64,000 nucleotides of DNA from Desulfobulbus rhabdoformis. Its GTDB lineage: Bacteria > Desulfobacterota > Desulfobulbia > Desulfobulbales > Desulfobulbaceae. The stretch is from contig NZ_JAFFQA010000016.1 in assembly GCF_016919065.1 (NCBI RefSeq), positions 1-64,000 of the forward strand, read 5' to 3'. Below, one piece after another: positions 45,810 to 54,332 of this stretch (the stretch's first letter is position 1; each line of letters opens with the position of its first letter). The position numbers were made by a program, and so were the translations under genes. The notes beneath the pieces were generated by a model that did no database searches, was not told the origin of the DNA, and saw only the letters and a list, made by a program, of their open reading frames with translations.

Positions 45810-46466
45810 GTGCAACAAAACAAGCCAATCCAATCTCCCCGTGAAAGTATTACCAAAAAAATTCTGGTAATTGCCGGGGGGGCCCTTCTTACCGCAGCCG
45901 CTCTTGCTGTTCCTTTTTTCTATCCGACCGAGACCCTGTGGTACAAGGTTGGTTTCGCTAAAATACTGTTGCAGATCGGTCAGTTTGCAGGCCTGCTCAC
46001 CCTTGTTTTTCTTGTTATGCAGGTGCTTCTAGCCCTGCGCCCAGGTTTTCTCACCCAGGGGTTCAGTTCAGGAACGTTGATGCGTTGGCATCGAAGAAAC
46101 GGTATCGCTGTGGCGGTGCTGGCAACAAGCCATGTACTGCTGGTTCTCGCACCGGAAGGCATCTCCAATCTCCCTATTGGATGGGAGTATTGGCCGGAGG
46201 CGCTGGGGGCCGCCACCTTGGTACTCTTGTTGGTGACAGTGCTTCTGTCCCTGTTTCGCTCCAAGCTGAAACTCAGTTTTGCCGGCTGGCGTGTGCTGCA
46301 TCGTTCCCTAGGCTATGGTCTGTTTCTTCTGCTTACCTTACATGTGCTCTTTGTCAGTGAATCATTTCAATCCGGGCTCCCCCGTTATGGCCTGATCGCT
46401 GTTTGTATATTTGTTTTTGCCACTGCTGTTGGTCTCAGGGTGCGTCTTCGTCGCCCTTCAACCTGA
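45810..46466 (+). CDS. Ferric-reductase-like transmembrane protein
   Basis: From the GTG at 45810 (GGAGAG seven bases upstream) the product is 218 residues with six hydrophobic helices. It fits the ferric reductase-like transmembrane domain of the YedZ/NOX group: RWHRRNGIAVAVLATSHVLL and AGWRVLHRSLGYGLFLLLTLH place His residues on two helices, as needed for haem b. There is no FAD/NAD domain, so a separate electron donor is needed. It should carry electrons across the inner membrane. A YceI gene follows after a repeat copy. Confidence 0.82.
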   Translation: MQQNKPIQSPRESITKKILVIAGGALLTAAALAVPFFYPTETLWYKVGFAKILLQIGQFAGLLTLVFLVMQVLLALRPGFLTQGFSSGTLMRWHRRNGIAVAVLATSHVLLVLAPEGISNLPIGWEYWPEALGAATLVLLLVTVLLSLFRSKLKLSFAGWRVLHRSLGYGLFLLLTLHVLFVSESFQSGLPRYGLIAVCIFVFATAVGLRVRLRRPST

Positions 46467-46467
46467 A

Positions 46468-46608
46468 GGGGGTCTTGAATAATTAGATTTTTCAATCAAG
46501 GCCAAGGATTGCGCAAAATTTTACCGCAGGCATATACATGATATTCCGAGGATAAAATTTTAAGCATGACGCCGGGATTGGCAGAAAAAGCAATTATTCA
46601 AGATTCCC
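46468..46608 (+). repeat. MITE-like element, copy 6 (internal deletion)
   Basis: 141 bp with intact TCTTGAATAATT/AATTATTCAAGA ends, beginning one base after the stop of the ferric-reductase-like gene. The inner TCGGAG/CTCCGA stem is missing (ATATTCCGAGG remains), which accounts for the shorter length. Confidence 0.88.
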
Positions 46609-46638
46609 TGAAAGTCATTCCCCTTCATGGAGGATACT

Positions 46639-47238
46639 ATGCAATATTTTCGTCTTCTTTTCCTGAGTGTAACCTTACTTGCCCTGAGTGTACCGCAGGC
46701 TTGGGCGCAAGCCCGAAGCTGGGATGTGGATGCAGTCCATTCCAACGTCTACTTCAGCATTGATCATATCTTTTCAAAGGTGCATGGCCGCTTTACCGAT
46801 GTAGAGGCTGCTCTTGCCTTTGATCCTGATGACCTGCAAGCAAGCAGTCTTTCTTATACGATCAAGGTCGGCTCGGTGGAGACTGGTGAGTCAAAACGCG
46901 ATAAGCATTTGCTTTCTTCTGATTTTTTCGATGCGGGTAAGTATAAAACCATAACCTTTGTTTCAAGGTCGATTACAGATGCCGGTAATGGTCTCTATAA
47001 TGTGGCGGGCACCCTGCGGGTCAAAGGAAAATCCCATGAGCTGGTTCTGCCACTGCAATTGGCAGGAGTCAAAGATCATCCTGCAGCAAAGGGAAAAGAG
47101 GTGATCGGGTTCAATGGTACCCTGAGTTTGGATAGATTGGCCCTTAATGTTGGGAGTGGCGCATTTTATACAATGGGCCTGATAGGCAAGGATGTTGATG
47201 TTCTGGTAACCATTGAGGCTCTTTCCGATAAAGAGTAA
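46639..47238 (+). CDS. YceI-family periplasmic protein
   Basis: The product (199 residues from the ATG at 46639, GGAGG seven bases upstream) has a signal peptide ending about AWAQA and the YceI fold: WDVDAVHSNVYFSIDHIFSKVHG near the mature start, SKRDKHLLSSDFFDAGKYKT, GTLRVKGKSHEL and GLIGKDVDVLVTIEA. YceI proteins are beta-barrel lipocalin-like binders of isoprenoid lipids; in many genomes they sit next to cytochrome b561-like genes, as here with the ferric-reductase-like gene. The specific ligand is unknown. Confidence 0.9.
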   Translation: MQYFRLLFLSVTLLALSVPQAWAQARSWDVDAVHSNVYFSIDHIFSKVHGRFTDVEAALAFDPDDLQASSLSYTIKVGSVETGESKRDKHLLSSDFFDAGKYKTITFVSRSITDAGNGLYNVAGTLRVKGKSHELVLPLQLAGVKDHPAAKGKEVIGFNGTLSLDRLALNVGSGAFYTMGLIGKDVDVLVTIEALSDKE

Positions 47239-47256
47239 GAGACAATCTCAAAAACA

Positions 47257-47291
47257 ACTCCCCTGAAACAGAGTTGTTCAGGGGAGTTTTT
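47257..47291. terminator. Bidirectional rho-independent terminator
   Basis: ACTCCCCTGAA (47257-47267) and TTCAGGGGAGT (47277-47287) form a perfect 11-bp stem followed by T on the plus strand. On the minus strand the hairpin is followed by GTTTTT. It serves the convergent yceI and HlyD-type genes. Confidence 0.92.
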
Positions 47292-47293
47292 GC

Positions 47294-48055
47294 TTAACTT
47301 TTGGTAGCCTGCTGGGCGACTGTATCGGAAAAATATACCCGGCATTTTAACCCGGCCGGGACCTTGCCCTGGTTGTTGGGAAGGAGTAACCGCACCCCAA
47401 AGGTACCACTGGCCGCATCAATCACCTGATCGATAATCACCACCTTTGCCGTATAGCGACCGCCGATGGGTTCATCTGGCTCGATAACCGCGCTCTGATT
47501 TTCCTGTATCTTTCCATACAAGGCCGCAGGGACAATGACCTCCACATTGAGTGGGTCAATGCGGGCAGCCGTAAGAAAGGGCAGCTCGTTGACATATTCA
47601 CCGGGGGCTCCTGTCCGTTTGACAATGACCCCGTTGATGGTACTTCTTATTTTACGCAGTTTTAACCGTTCCTGGGCTTCTTTCAACTGCATCCGCGCCA
47701 GGCGGATTTCAGTTTCCAGCTCATCTTTCTGATGGGCTGAAAGGAGCTTCTGCTTAAAGAGATCCTCGTTACGTTTGGCTTTGCGCAGACCAAACTCCAC
47801 CTTGGCCCGCGCCAGTTGGACTATAGCCTGGTCAACACCTGATTGCAGCTCGGCAAGGAGTTGCCCTTCTTTTACCGTATCCCCCCGTTCGACATAAATT
47901 TTGGAGAGTATTCCAGGCGATTGGCAGCTGTAATCAACAATCTCACTTGGTTCCAGCATACCCTCAAGGGTGAGTGGTTCACTTCCCCAGGCTGTGGTTT
48001 GTATTAAAAAAAGACAGCCTAAAATGATCCAGAGTTGAGCCTTGGGCATAGTCAT
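47294..48055 (-). CDS. HlyD/RND-type periplasmic adaptor, small
   Basis: The product (253 residues from the ATG at 48055, AAGGA upstream) has a signal peptide (QLWIILGCLFLIQTTAWG) and the adaptor layout: barrel-sandwich half near residues 28-65 (GILSKIYVERGDTVKEGQLL), a short coiled-coil hairpin (~65-120), the second half (KIRSTINGVIVKRTGAPGEYV) and a beta-barrel (~150-230). It is periplasmic, perhaps bridging inner-membrane parts to the outer membrane. It is the last gene of the giant-protein export operon. No RND pump is encoded nearby. Start at 48100 is less likely, as no ribosome site is seen. Confidence 0.82.
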   Translation of the reverse strand: MTMPKAQLWIILGCLFLIQTTAWGSEPLTLEGMLEPSEIVDYSCQSPGILSKIYVERGDTVKEGQLLAELQSGVDQAIVQLARAKVEFGLRKAKRNEDLFKQKLLSAHQKDELETEIRLARMQLKEAQERLKLRKIRSTINGVIVKRTGAPGEYVNELPFLTAARIDPLNVEVIVPAALYGKIQENQSAVIEPDEPIGGRYTAKVVIIDQVIDAASGTFGVRLLLPNNQGKVPAGLKCRVYFSDTVAQQATKS

Positions 48056-48115
48056 TTGTCCTTGATGGGTGGAGTTGAAGTGTTTATCCGAAAAGGGCAT
48101 CGTCGTATTTCCAAT

Positions 48116-50161
48116 TTATTCCTGACGCCCTGAAAAAGAGAGTAATTCATTGTGTTTTTGGTCCTGGCGGAACAGCTCGGTGCGCATGCGGGCATGAAAA
48201 TTTTCCAGGCTCCTCTGCGCCCAGCGAAGCAACCAGAGACCCGCACAGGAGGAGAGGGCAGGGCGCAATCGGTTAATCCAGTCCGCTGCGGGAGTTTCCT
48301 GAAAAAGTGCGTCTTCCCAGGAGACGATCTCTTCGAAACTCCCCGGATCACCTTGCCGGCCACAGCGTCCGGCTAACTGGCGGTCAATTCGCATGGCCTC
48401 ATGGCGTTCAGTGAGGATGACATGCAAGCCGCCCAGATCTTTGACGCCGGATTCCAGTTTAATATCTGTTCCCCGCCCTGCCATATTGGTGGCTATGGTG
48501 ATATTGCCCTTTTTCCCGGCACTGGCAACCAGTTGGGCCTCGGTTGCGTCATGGCGGGCGTTAAGGAGTTGATGGGGTAATCCCGCCTGTTCCATCTTCC
48601 TTTTAAGCTGTTCCGAGGCCGCCACCGAGCGAGTACCAATGAGTACCGGCCGCCCCTTGCTCTGCTCTTCCTGTACACGTTTGATAACAGCATCCCATTT
48701 TTGGGAGATGGTGGGGAGGATTTCTGTGGGGCAGGTTATGCGCTGTACCGGTCTATGGGGCGGTATGCGAAGCGTTGGCAGCCCATAGACCGTCCAGAGT
48801 TCCCGGCGCACCTCCGAAGCGGTCCCTGTCATCCCGGAAAGGTGCAGATACCTCCGAAAAAAACGCTGGAAACTAATTTGGGCAAGGGTTGTACGCCGCT
48901 GGCTGAGTGCACAGCCCTCTTTAACTTCAATAAGCTGATGGAGGCCCTGTTCCCAGGAACGATCCGGCATAACCCGTCCGGTGAATGCGTCTATAATCTC
49001 GATTTTTCCCTCACGTAACAGATAGTGCTCATCCTTGTGATAGAGATGTAGGGACGCAAGCGCCTGGGTTATGATTCCCTCCCGCCAGACAAGCCCCTGC
49101 CATAAGGGACCAAAATTTTTCGCCTGATTTTTGATTGTCGCCTTTCCCTGCTTACTGAGGCGAATATGGCGCCGCGTATGGTCGATCGTATAATCCTGGG
49201 GGGCCATGAGGGCTTGGGCCAGACGTAAGGCCCTTTGCAGGTGGTGACGTTCTTCACCGCAATCATCATTTCCTGAGATGATCAGAGGGGTGCGGGCCTC
49301 ATCAATCAAAATGGAATCGGCCTCGTCAACCAGGGCAAAATGCAGGCCTCGCAGCAGTAGACTCCGGTTACGACTGGTCTTTCGGTATAGATTTTCCGCA
49401 AGGGTTTGTAGTGGACCAATCTGTTCACCAAGAGTCAAGCGGTCACGCAGGTAATCAAAGACAAGTTCCTTGTTGGTGACATAGGTGATGGGGCACAGAT
49501 AGCTCTTCTTCCGTTCATTCTCAGTCATTCCCTGGACAACATGACCGACCTCCAGCCCCAGGGCTCGGTAGAGCGGCCCCATTTCCTCTGCATCACGGGT
49601 GGTCAGGTAGTCGTTGACACTGACCACATGGACAGGCATTCCCGCAAGAGCCACTGTGGCAGCGGCCAGGGTTGCTGTCAGTGTCTTTCCCTCACCGGTT
49701 TGCATTTCAGCCACTGTATTGTGTAACAGCGCCAGGCCGCAGTGCAGTTGGCAGGGGTAATGGCGTTGCCCGAGGACCCGCCAGGAAGTCTCACGGATCA
49801 GTGCAAAACTTCTGGCAACAAGGGAAGGTTTAAGACCATTTTGATGGAGCTTTTGCTCCAGCGCCAGGACCTCTTGGCGTAGTTGCCCATCACTGAGTTG
49901 CCTGAATCCAGGGACCAGCTGTTCCACCTGTGCGATAAAACGGGCAGGGCGCAACCGGAGGTTTAAGAGGGGCTGCACTTTTCCTAGGACCCCATACACA
50001 ACGCCCTCAACACTGGTCTCGACCCGATCAGCCTGTTCCGGTCTGAGCGTGTGGTCAGCTGGGGGATGGGAAAAAAGAGAGTGACCAAACATAATGATAT
50101 CGTTGCCAGGTAGAGTCCAGGGGTGTTTTTTTATGCCCTCGTAGGGGGAAGAGAATTTCAT
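48116..50161 (-). CDS. SecA-like ATPase, accessory paralog
   Basis: The 681-residue protein has the SecA motor: Walker A AEMQTGEGKT (residues 151-160), HVVSVNDYLTTRDAEEMGPL, the DEAD-type box LVDEADSILIDEARTPLIISG, preprotein-crosslinking-like region (~235-370), GMTGTA, and the helicase motifs IATNMAGRGTDIKLE and RQLAGRCGRQGDPG. It is about 200 residues shorter than housekeeping SecA: the C-terminal Zn-binding tail is absent and the helical end is short. It must be a specialised second SecA. It lies among HlyD and M50 genes next to a giant exported protein, so it probably drives that export. The start at 50161 lacks a strong ribosome site; an internal ATG at 50092 is possible. Confidence 0.88.
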   Translation of the reverse strand: MKFSSPYEGIKKHPWTLPGNDIIMFGHSLFSHPPADHTLRPEQADRVETSVEGVVYGVLGKVQPLLNLRLRPARFIAQVEQLVPGFRQLSDGQLRQEVLALEQKLHQNGLKPSLVARSFALIRETSWRVLGQRHYPCQLHCGLALLHNTVAEMQTGEGKTLTATLAAATVALAGMPVHVVSVNDYLTTRDAEEMGPLYRALGLEVGHVVQGMTENERKKSYLCPITYVTNKELVFDYLRDRLTLGEQIGPLQTLAENLYRKTSRNRSLLLRGLHFALVDEADSILIDEARTPLIISGNDDCGEERHHLQRALRLAQALMAPQDYTIDHTRRHIRLSKQGKATIKNQAKNFGPLWQGLVWREGIITQALASLHLYHKDEHYLLREGKIEIIDAFTGRVMPDRSWEQGLHQLIEVKEGCALSQRRTTLAQISFQRFFRRYLHLSGMTGTASEVRRELWTVYGLPTLRIPPHRPVQRITCPTEILPTISQKWDAVIKRVQEEQSKGRPVLIGTRSVAASEQLKRKMEQAGLPHQLLNARHDATEAQLVASAGKKGNITIATNMAGRGTDIKLESGVKDLGGLHVILTERHEAMRIDRQLAGRCGRQGDPGSFEEIVSWEDALFQETPAADWINRLRPALSSCAGLWLLRWAQRSLENFHARMRTELFRQDQKHNELLSFSGRQE

Positions 50162-50203
50162 CTTTTTGTGCTGTTAAGGAACTCGACACTAAGAGCAATA
50201 GGC

Positions 50204-52348
50204 TCAGATATCAAAGCGACGCATCACAATTCGGCGCAGACCTCGGGCCCAACGATAGATCAAGGGCTCGGCCGGGTGGTGGAAACGGACATACACCCGC
50301 TGATTAATTTTGTCTGCCAGCGGCTCGACAAGGCGTAAATCGAACTGGAACAGCCGGTCAAAGACCCGCGCCTCATCCCGATGGTTGGGATCAAGGGCAA
50401 ATGGGCCGCCGCCCTCAAGACTCAGCGTCAGGCTGGGGAGGTGGTGAGTCGCTGCCGGTATCTGACGAATAATCCTTGCATCGAGTTCTCTTTCAGGTCT
50501 TTCAGCAAGACGAACCGTTGTTTTCAGGGTCTGTTCACGAACTCGATCGATATCTTTTTGGGGAACAAGCACACGAATGAGCAAATGTTCCGGGGTAAGG
50601 ATATAGCCCAGGGGAACCCCGCGATGGAGATACTGTCCCTGCAGACTGTTGGCCTCAGGGAGGACCAACTGCCCGCCAAGCTCGGCACGAATGATCAGAT
50701 CCTTGGCCCGTTCCTGGGCGCGGGTGAGTTCCGTTTGAATCCGGCTCACCTCCTCCTGTAAAATAGCAGCCTGGGAGAGATCCTGGGTACGGCTCTGCTG
50801 GTACCTGGCCTTGTATTCTCCCAGTTCTGCCGTGAGGAGCTCAATGCGGAGCTGCAGTTCCGGATCCTGACATTGAAGAATCTTAGTGTTGGGAGTCACC
50901 TGGGATCCATTGGCAACCAGGATCTGTTCGACAAAACCATTGGCTCTGGCGTGGATTGTGGCCTCATCAGGAGCCCAGACTACACCTTGGGTCAGGGTGG
51001 AGAGTGGAAAGGGAACCAGAGCGAGACCAAGGACCAGGAGGATAAGGGGCAACACGACCACCGTCATGACCCGGGAGCGTTTTTGTTGCATAACTCTATC
51101 CTTGAACAGAAAATGAAAGGCGCGGGACAGGGGGAAAAGGACCATGCTTACGGCAGTCCAGAACGCGAGCACGAGACCGAGAAAAAAAAATTTACCGGCA
51201 ATAAAGAGAATGATGCGAATAGTAAGGAAAATTCGGTAGACGCTACTTGCAAGAGCATAGGCCAAGAGCCAGCTCGCCTCTCCTGGTGTTGTTGCCGGTG
51301 ATTCAACCCCCCTATGGTGGAGCAGGTATTTCTGGAGCAGATAGCCAAAATATTTGCTGCTGCGGCTCCCGAGATTGGGGATCTCCAGAAAGTCAGTCAG
51401 CACATAGTAGGCATCAAAGCGAATCAGCGGATTGCCGTTAAAAAGCAGGGTGGAAACGCCACCGATCAGCATGAGATTGTAAGCGATGGCACGTACAGGG
51501 CCGGGCTCGATCTGCACCCAGACCAGCATGGCCAGGGCCGCCAGGAACAGCTCGACCATGATGCCGGCGGCTCCCACCAGCATTCGTTGATATTTATTAC
51601 GAAAGGAGAGCGAGGTGGACGCATCCACATAGGGGATGGGAAAAAGCACCAGAAGCATGATGCCCATTTCATGGACCTCGCCCCCAAAGCGTTTGATCAT
51701 AAAAGCGTGACCAAACTCATGCACCACTTTGACAAAGGGAAAAATGAGCCCAATCAGCGCCAGATTTTCCAGGCTGAGTATCCTGTCGCTGAGATTGTTG
51801 GTCAAATCCTGCCAGTGGATACCTGCCAGGACAAGACCGCAGAGCACCACTGCCAACCAGAGCGTCAGCCCAAACCAACCCAACAGGGGGCGAATAAGCG
51901 GCATCACACGCACAAGCATTTTTTCCGGATCAAACAGGGGCAGCACGATCGACATCGGCGAGCGCAGGCTTTGGCGTAACCGACTCTGGCGATTGCGGCT
52001 CTGACGACGCTCTATATCGACAAAATCCGGCTTGGTCTCAGTGTGTAACAGATCAAAGTGATGCAGTTGGGCCACCAACCCGATGACCTCATCCTGGGTG
52101 GGCATGTCCTCCCCCAGGCGTGCGCAGGCCGCCTCCCAGATGGCATCCAGGCGCAGCTGACCATTCATCAGACCGATAATTTGATAGGCTTCCGGGGAAA
52201 ATCGATGATGGCGACCTGTGAAATGATCTTGAAGTATATACCAGTCTTCGCCGCGATAGGTGTGGCGATGAATCTGGACATGACTGCGTAGCCGTGGTTT
52301 GAGTGGGGCGACCCTATACCAGGAGCGGCTGAAGAGTTGTTGGCTCAT
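50204..52348 (-). CDS. PqqD-like / M50 metallopeptidase / HlyD fusion membrane protein
   Basis: The 714-residue protein has three parts. Residues ~20-110 resemble a PqqD-like winged domain (HFTGRHHRFSPEAYQIIGLM). Residues ~150-420 form a polytopic M50 (site-2-protease-type) domain with the Zn motif HEFGHAF near residue 210 and the third-ligand region NGNPLIRFDAYYVLTD. Residues ~440-700 are HlyD-like (a helix LILLVLGLALVPFPL, then ATIHARANGFVEQILVANGS and a coiled-coil hairpin). The ATG overlaps the stop of the upstream gene by four bases (ATGA). Such fusions accompany large exported proteins; cleavage or threading of the substrate at the membrane is inferred. Confidence 0.85.
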   Translation of the reverse strand: MSQQLFSRSWYRVAPLKPRLRSHVQIHRHTYRGEDWYILQDHFTGRHHRFSPEAYQIIGLMNGQLRLDAIWEAACARLGEDMPTQDEVIGLVAQLHHFDLLHTETKPDFVDIERRQSRNRQSRLRQSLRSPMSIVLPLFDPEKMLVRVMPLIRPLLGWFGLTLWLAVVLCGLVLAGIHWQDLTNNLSDRILSLENLALIGLIFPFVKVVHEFGHAFMIKRFGGEVHEMGIMLLVLFPIPYVDASTSLSFRNKYQRMLVGAAGIMVELFLAALAMLVWVQIEPGPVRAIAYNLMLIGGVSTLLFNGNPLIRFDAYYVLTDFLEIPNLGSRSSKYFGYLLQKYLLHHRGVESPATTPGEASWLLAYALASSVYRIFLTIRIILFIAGKFFFLGLVLAFWTAVSMVLFPLSRAFHFLFKDRVMQQKRSRVMTVVVLPLILLVLGLALVPFPLSTLTQGVVWAPDEATIHARANGFVEQILVANGSQVTPNTKILQCQDPELQLRIELLTAELGEYKARYQQSRTQDLSQAAILQEEVSRIQTELTRAQERAKDLIIRAELGGQLVLPEANSLQGQYLHRGVPLGYILTPEHLLIRVLVPQKDIDRVREQTLKTTVRLAERPERELDARIIRQIPAATHHLPSLTLSLEGGGPFALDPNHRDEARVFDRLFQFDLRLVEPLADKINQRVYVRFHHPAEPLIYRWARGLRRIVMRRFDI

Positions 52349-54174
52349 GGCATCCAGCGCCAGAAAAAGAGCCGGAGCCACTCTCTCAGTTCACGGGTCC
52401 AAATGGAGATGAGGAGGCGGCGATCAATGGAGATTTTCCCGATGCCCTCCATGCCAGGGCGCAGACCGGAATCGATTGTATCCAGTTTGGCCTCCACCCG
52501 GAAAAAAGTGCGACCGTCTTCTGAGGCGGTAAGCGGTGTTATCTGTGAAATCGTAAATGGGTACAGGGATTCCGGTCGAGAGGCCAATACCAGTTTTCCC
52601 AGTTGCCCCACCCGAACATCCTCAATCCAGCGTTCATCTACCTGGAGAATAACTCGGTAACCACTGAGCGGGGTCACCTCAAAAAGGATCTCCCCCTTAT
52701 CGACCGCCCCTCCAAGACGCTGACTCAGATCACCACTCACCAGGAGTCCAGCAAAAGGTGCGCTGAGCTGGGAGCGGGAGAGTTTGGCTTCAACGAGCCG
52801 TAACTCGGCAGTGGCCTGCTCCAATCGGGCATTGATAATCGTGGCCTGGGCTCTGTCATATTTGGCCACGGCATTTTGATGCTGGCGCTCGAGCTGTGCC
52901 CTCTGGCTGAGGTGAGCCAGTCTCTCTAATCGCAGATCACGATCATCCAGGGTACAGAGCAGTGCGCCTGCATCAACCACATCACCGGCCCGGGCCGGGG
53001 CCTGATCGATATAACCGTCATAGGGCGCAACCACAGCCCGACGAACCATTGCTTCAAGCTCGGTCTGTGCCGTCAGTCGGTATTCGCCCTTGGCAAAAGT
53101 ACAAAAGACAACAGCTCCCAAAAAGAGCGCTGCAATCAATTTACGGCCAACATACCTGGGGCCAAAAAGCCTGCGAAGCTGTTGGCGGGCTGCATCACCC
53201 ATCTTTTTGATAAGTGGTCGCTCCTGCTTTTCCAAAAGCTCAAGCGCAGGGGTGACCAGGGCCACCACAGCGCGAAAATAATCAAGATCATCTTGGCTGA
53301 AATTCTCCCCCTCGGGACGCTCACAACTCAGCACGCCGATATAGCGCTCGTGATGGTAGAGAGGAAAGCTGGCAATACACGAGTTATTTTGCAGTCGTGC
53401 AAGCTGCTCATGCTCGCGGAGAATGGATAGCTCAGCCTTTGTTTCGGGGGGATAAACGATTTCTTTGCGCTGAATAATGGCCTCTTCCATGGCTTGAACA
53501 ATAGCCCGGCTGAGGTTCATCTTATCATTAAAATGAGACGAGTGGGAAACCGCCTCCAGGCGAATGGATCGGTTATGGGCAAATCCCAGGCTGACCCGCT
53601 CACATTGCATGGCTACAGCCAGCTCACTGACAAAGGCCGTTGTCGCGCTGTGAAAATTGTCTGCCCCAAAGGCTGCCGCCAACAGATCCACCGCTTTTTG
53701 GAGACGGGTGAGCACGGTTGCGTTTTCCACCACCTGCCGTCTGCGGAAAAAAAGTTCCAGCCAGCCTATTCCCCATTGGAGCTGGCGCATAATCTGGTGG
53801 AGGACCTCTTCCCGGGGTACCCTGACCTCCAAGGCCAGGATGACGCTGATTTCTCCATCGATTATGAGGGGGTAGGCCATTTGATAGCAACCGGCCTCGG
53901 GAAGGGGATCAATCAGCCCACAGCGCTCTTCCAGCACTTGCTCAAAAAGGGAGGAAAATTGCTGGGGATCTTCAACAACTGCTGGCCACTGGGCAATGGG
54001 AGCAACCCCTTTATCTTGGCGGAGAACAAGTATCGCCTGCCTGGCTTGCGGGACTATGTGGCATTGGAGGGAGAGCCAGTTGCGGTAATAGTCCGTTTCA
54101 CTGGAAGCACTGAAAAATTTTTGCCAGAGTTTGACTGTCTGCTGTTGTTCGCTAGGCGATGATTCCATTGACAT
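52345..54174 (-). CDS. GAF-domain HlyD-type membrane fusion protein
   Basis: The 609-residue protein has an N-terminal cytoplasmic region with a degenerate GAF (~30-140) and a clearer GAF domain (~160-320; AVAMQCERVSLGFAHNRSIRL, ASFPLYHHERYIGVLSCER). One membrane helix follows (KLIAALFLGAVVFCTFA, ~352-368), then a periplasmic HlyD adaptor (~370-580; VAPYDGYIDQAPARAGDVVD, coiled coil, SAPFAGLLVSGDL). A GAF fused to an adaptor suggests that export can respond to a cytoplasmic signal. It is the first gene after the giant protein and overlaps the M50 gene by four bases. Confidence 0.85.
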   Translation of the reverse strand: MSMESSPSEQQQTVKLWQKFFSASSETDYYRNWLSLQCHIVPQARQAILVLRQDKGVAPIAQWPAVVEDPQQFSSLFEQVLEERCGLIDPLPEAGCYQMAYPLIIDGEISVILALEVRVPREEVLHQIMRQLQWGIGWLELFFRRRQVVENATVLTRLQKAVDLLAAAFGADNFHSATTAFVSELAVAMQCERVSLGFAHNRSIRLEAVSHSSHFNDKMNLSRAIVQAMEEAIIQRKEIVYPPETKAELSILREHEQLARLQNNSCIASFPLYHHERYIGVLSCERPEGENFSQDDLDYFRAVVALVTPALELLEKQERPLIKKMGDAARQQLRRLFGPRYVGRKLIAALFLGAVVFCTFAKGEYRLTAQTELEAMVRRAVVAPYDGYIDQAPARAGDVVDAGALLCTLDDRDLRLERLAHLSQRAQLERQHQNAVAKYDRAQATIINARLEQATAELRLVEAKLSRSQLSAPFAGLLVSGDLSQRLGGAVDKGEILFEVTPLSGYRVILQVDERWIEDVRVGQLGKLVLASRPESLYPFTISQITPLTASEDGRTFFRVEAKLDTIDSGLRPGMEGIGKISIDRRLLISIWTRELREWLRLFFWRWMP

Positions 54175-54284
54175 ATGGATAGGCTACCAGAAGGGGATAA
54201 AGGTCAGATTGAGGGAGTTGATTGTGAAAAAAGAAGAAAATAAATGATTTTGCCCAATTAAACCAGATGTTGTTTGTACTGTTT

Positions 54285-54319
54285 CTGAATCCGTGAGAGT
54301 CCATACCCACGGATTCAGG
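54285..54319. repeat. Short hairpin repeat (REP-like)
   Basis: CTGAATCCGTGAG and CCCACGGATTCAG form a near-perfect stem with a short loop. It lies between the giant gene's stop (54333) and the GAF-HlyD gene (54174) and could tune how much of the transcript continues downstream. Confidence 0.8.
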
Positions 54320-54332
54320 GGAATGTGTATTG

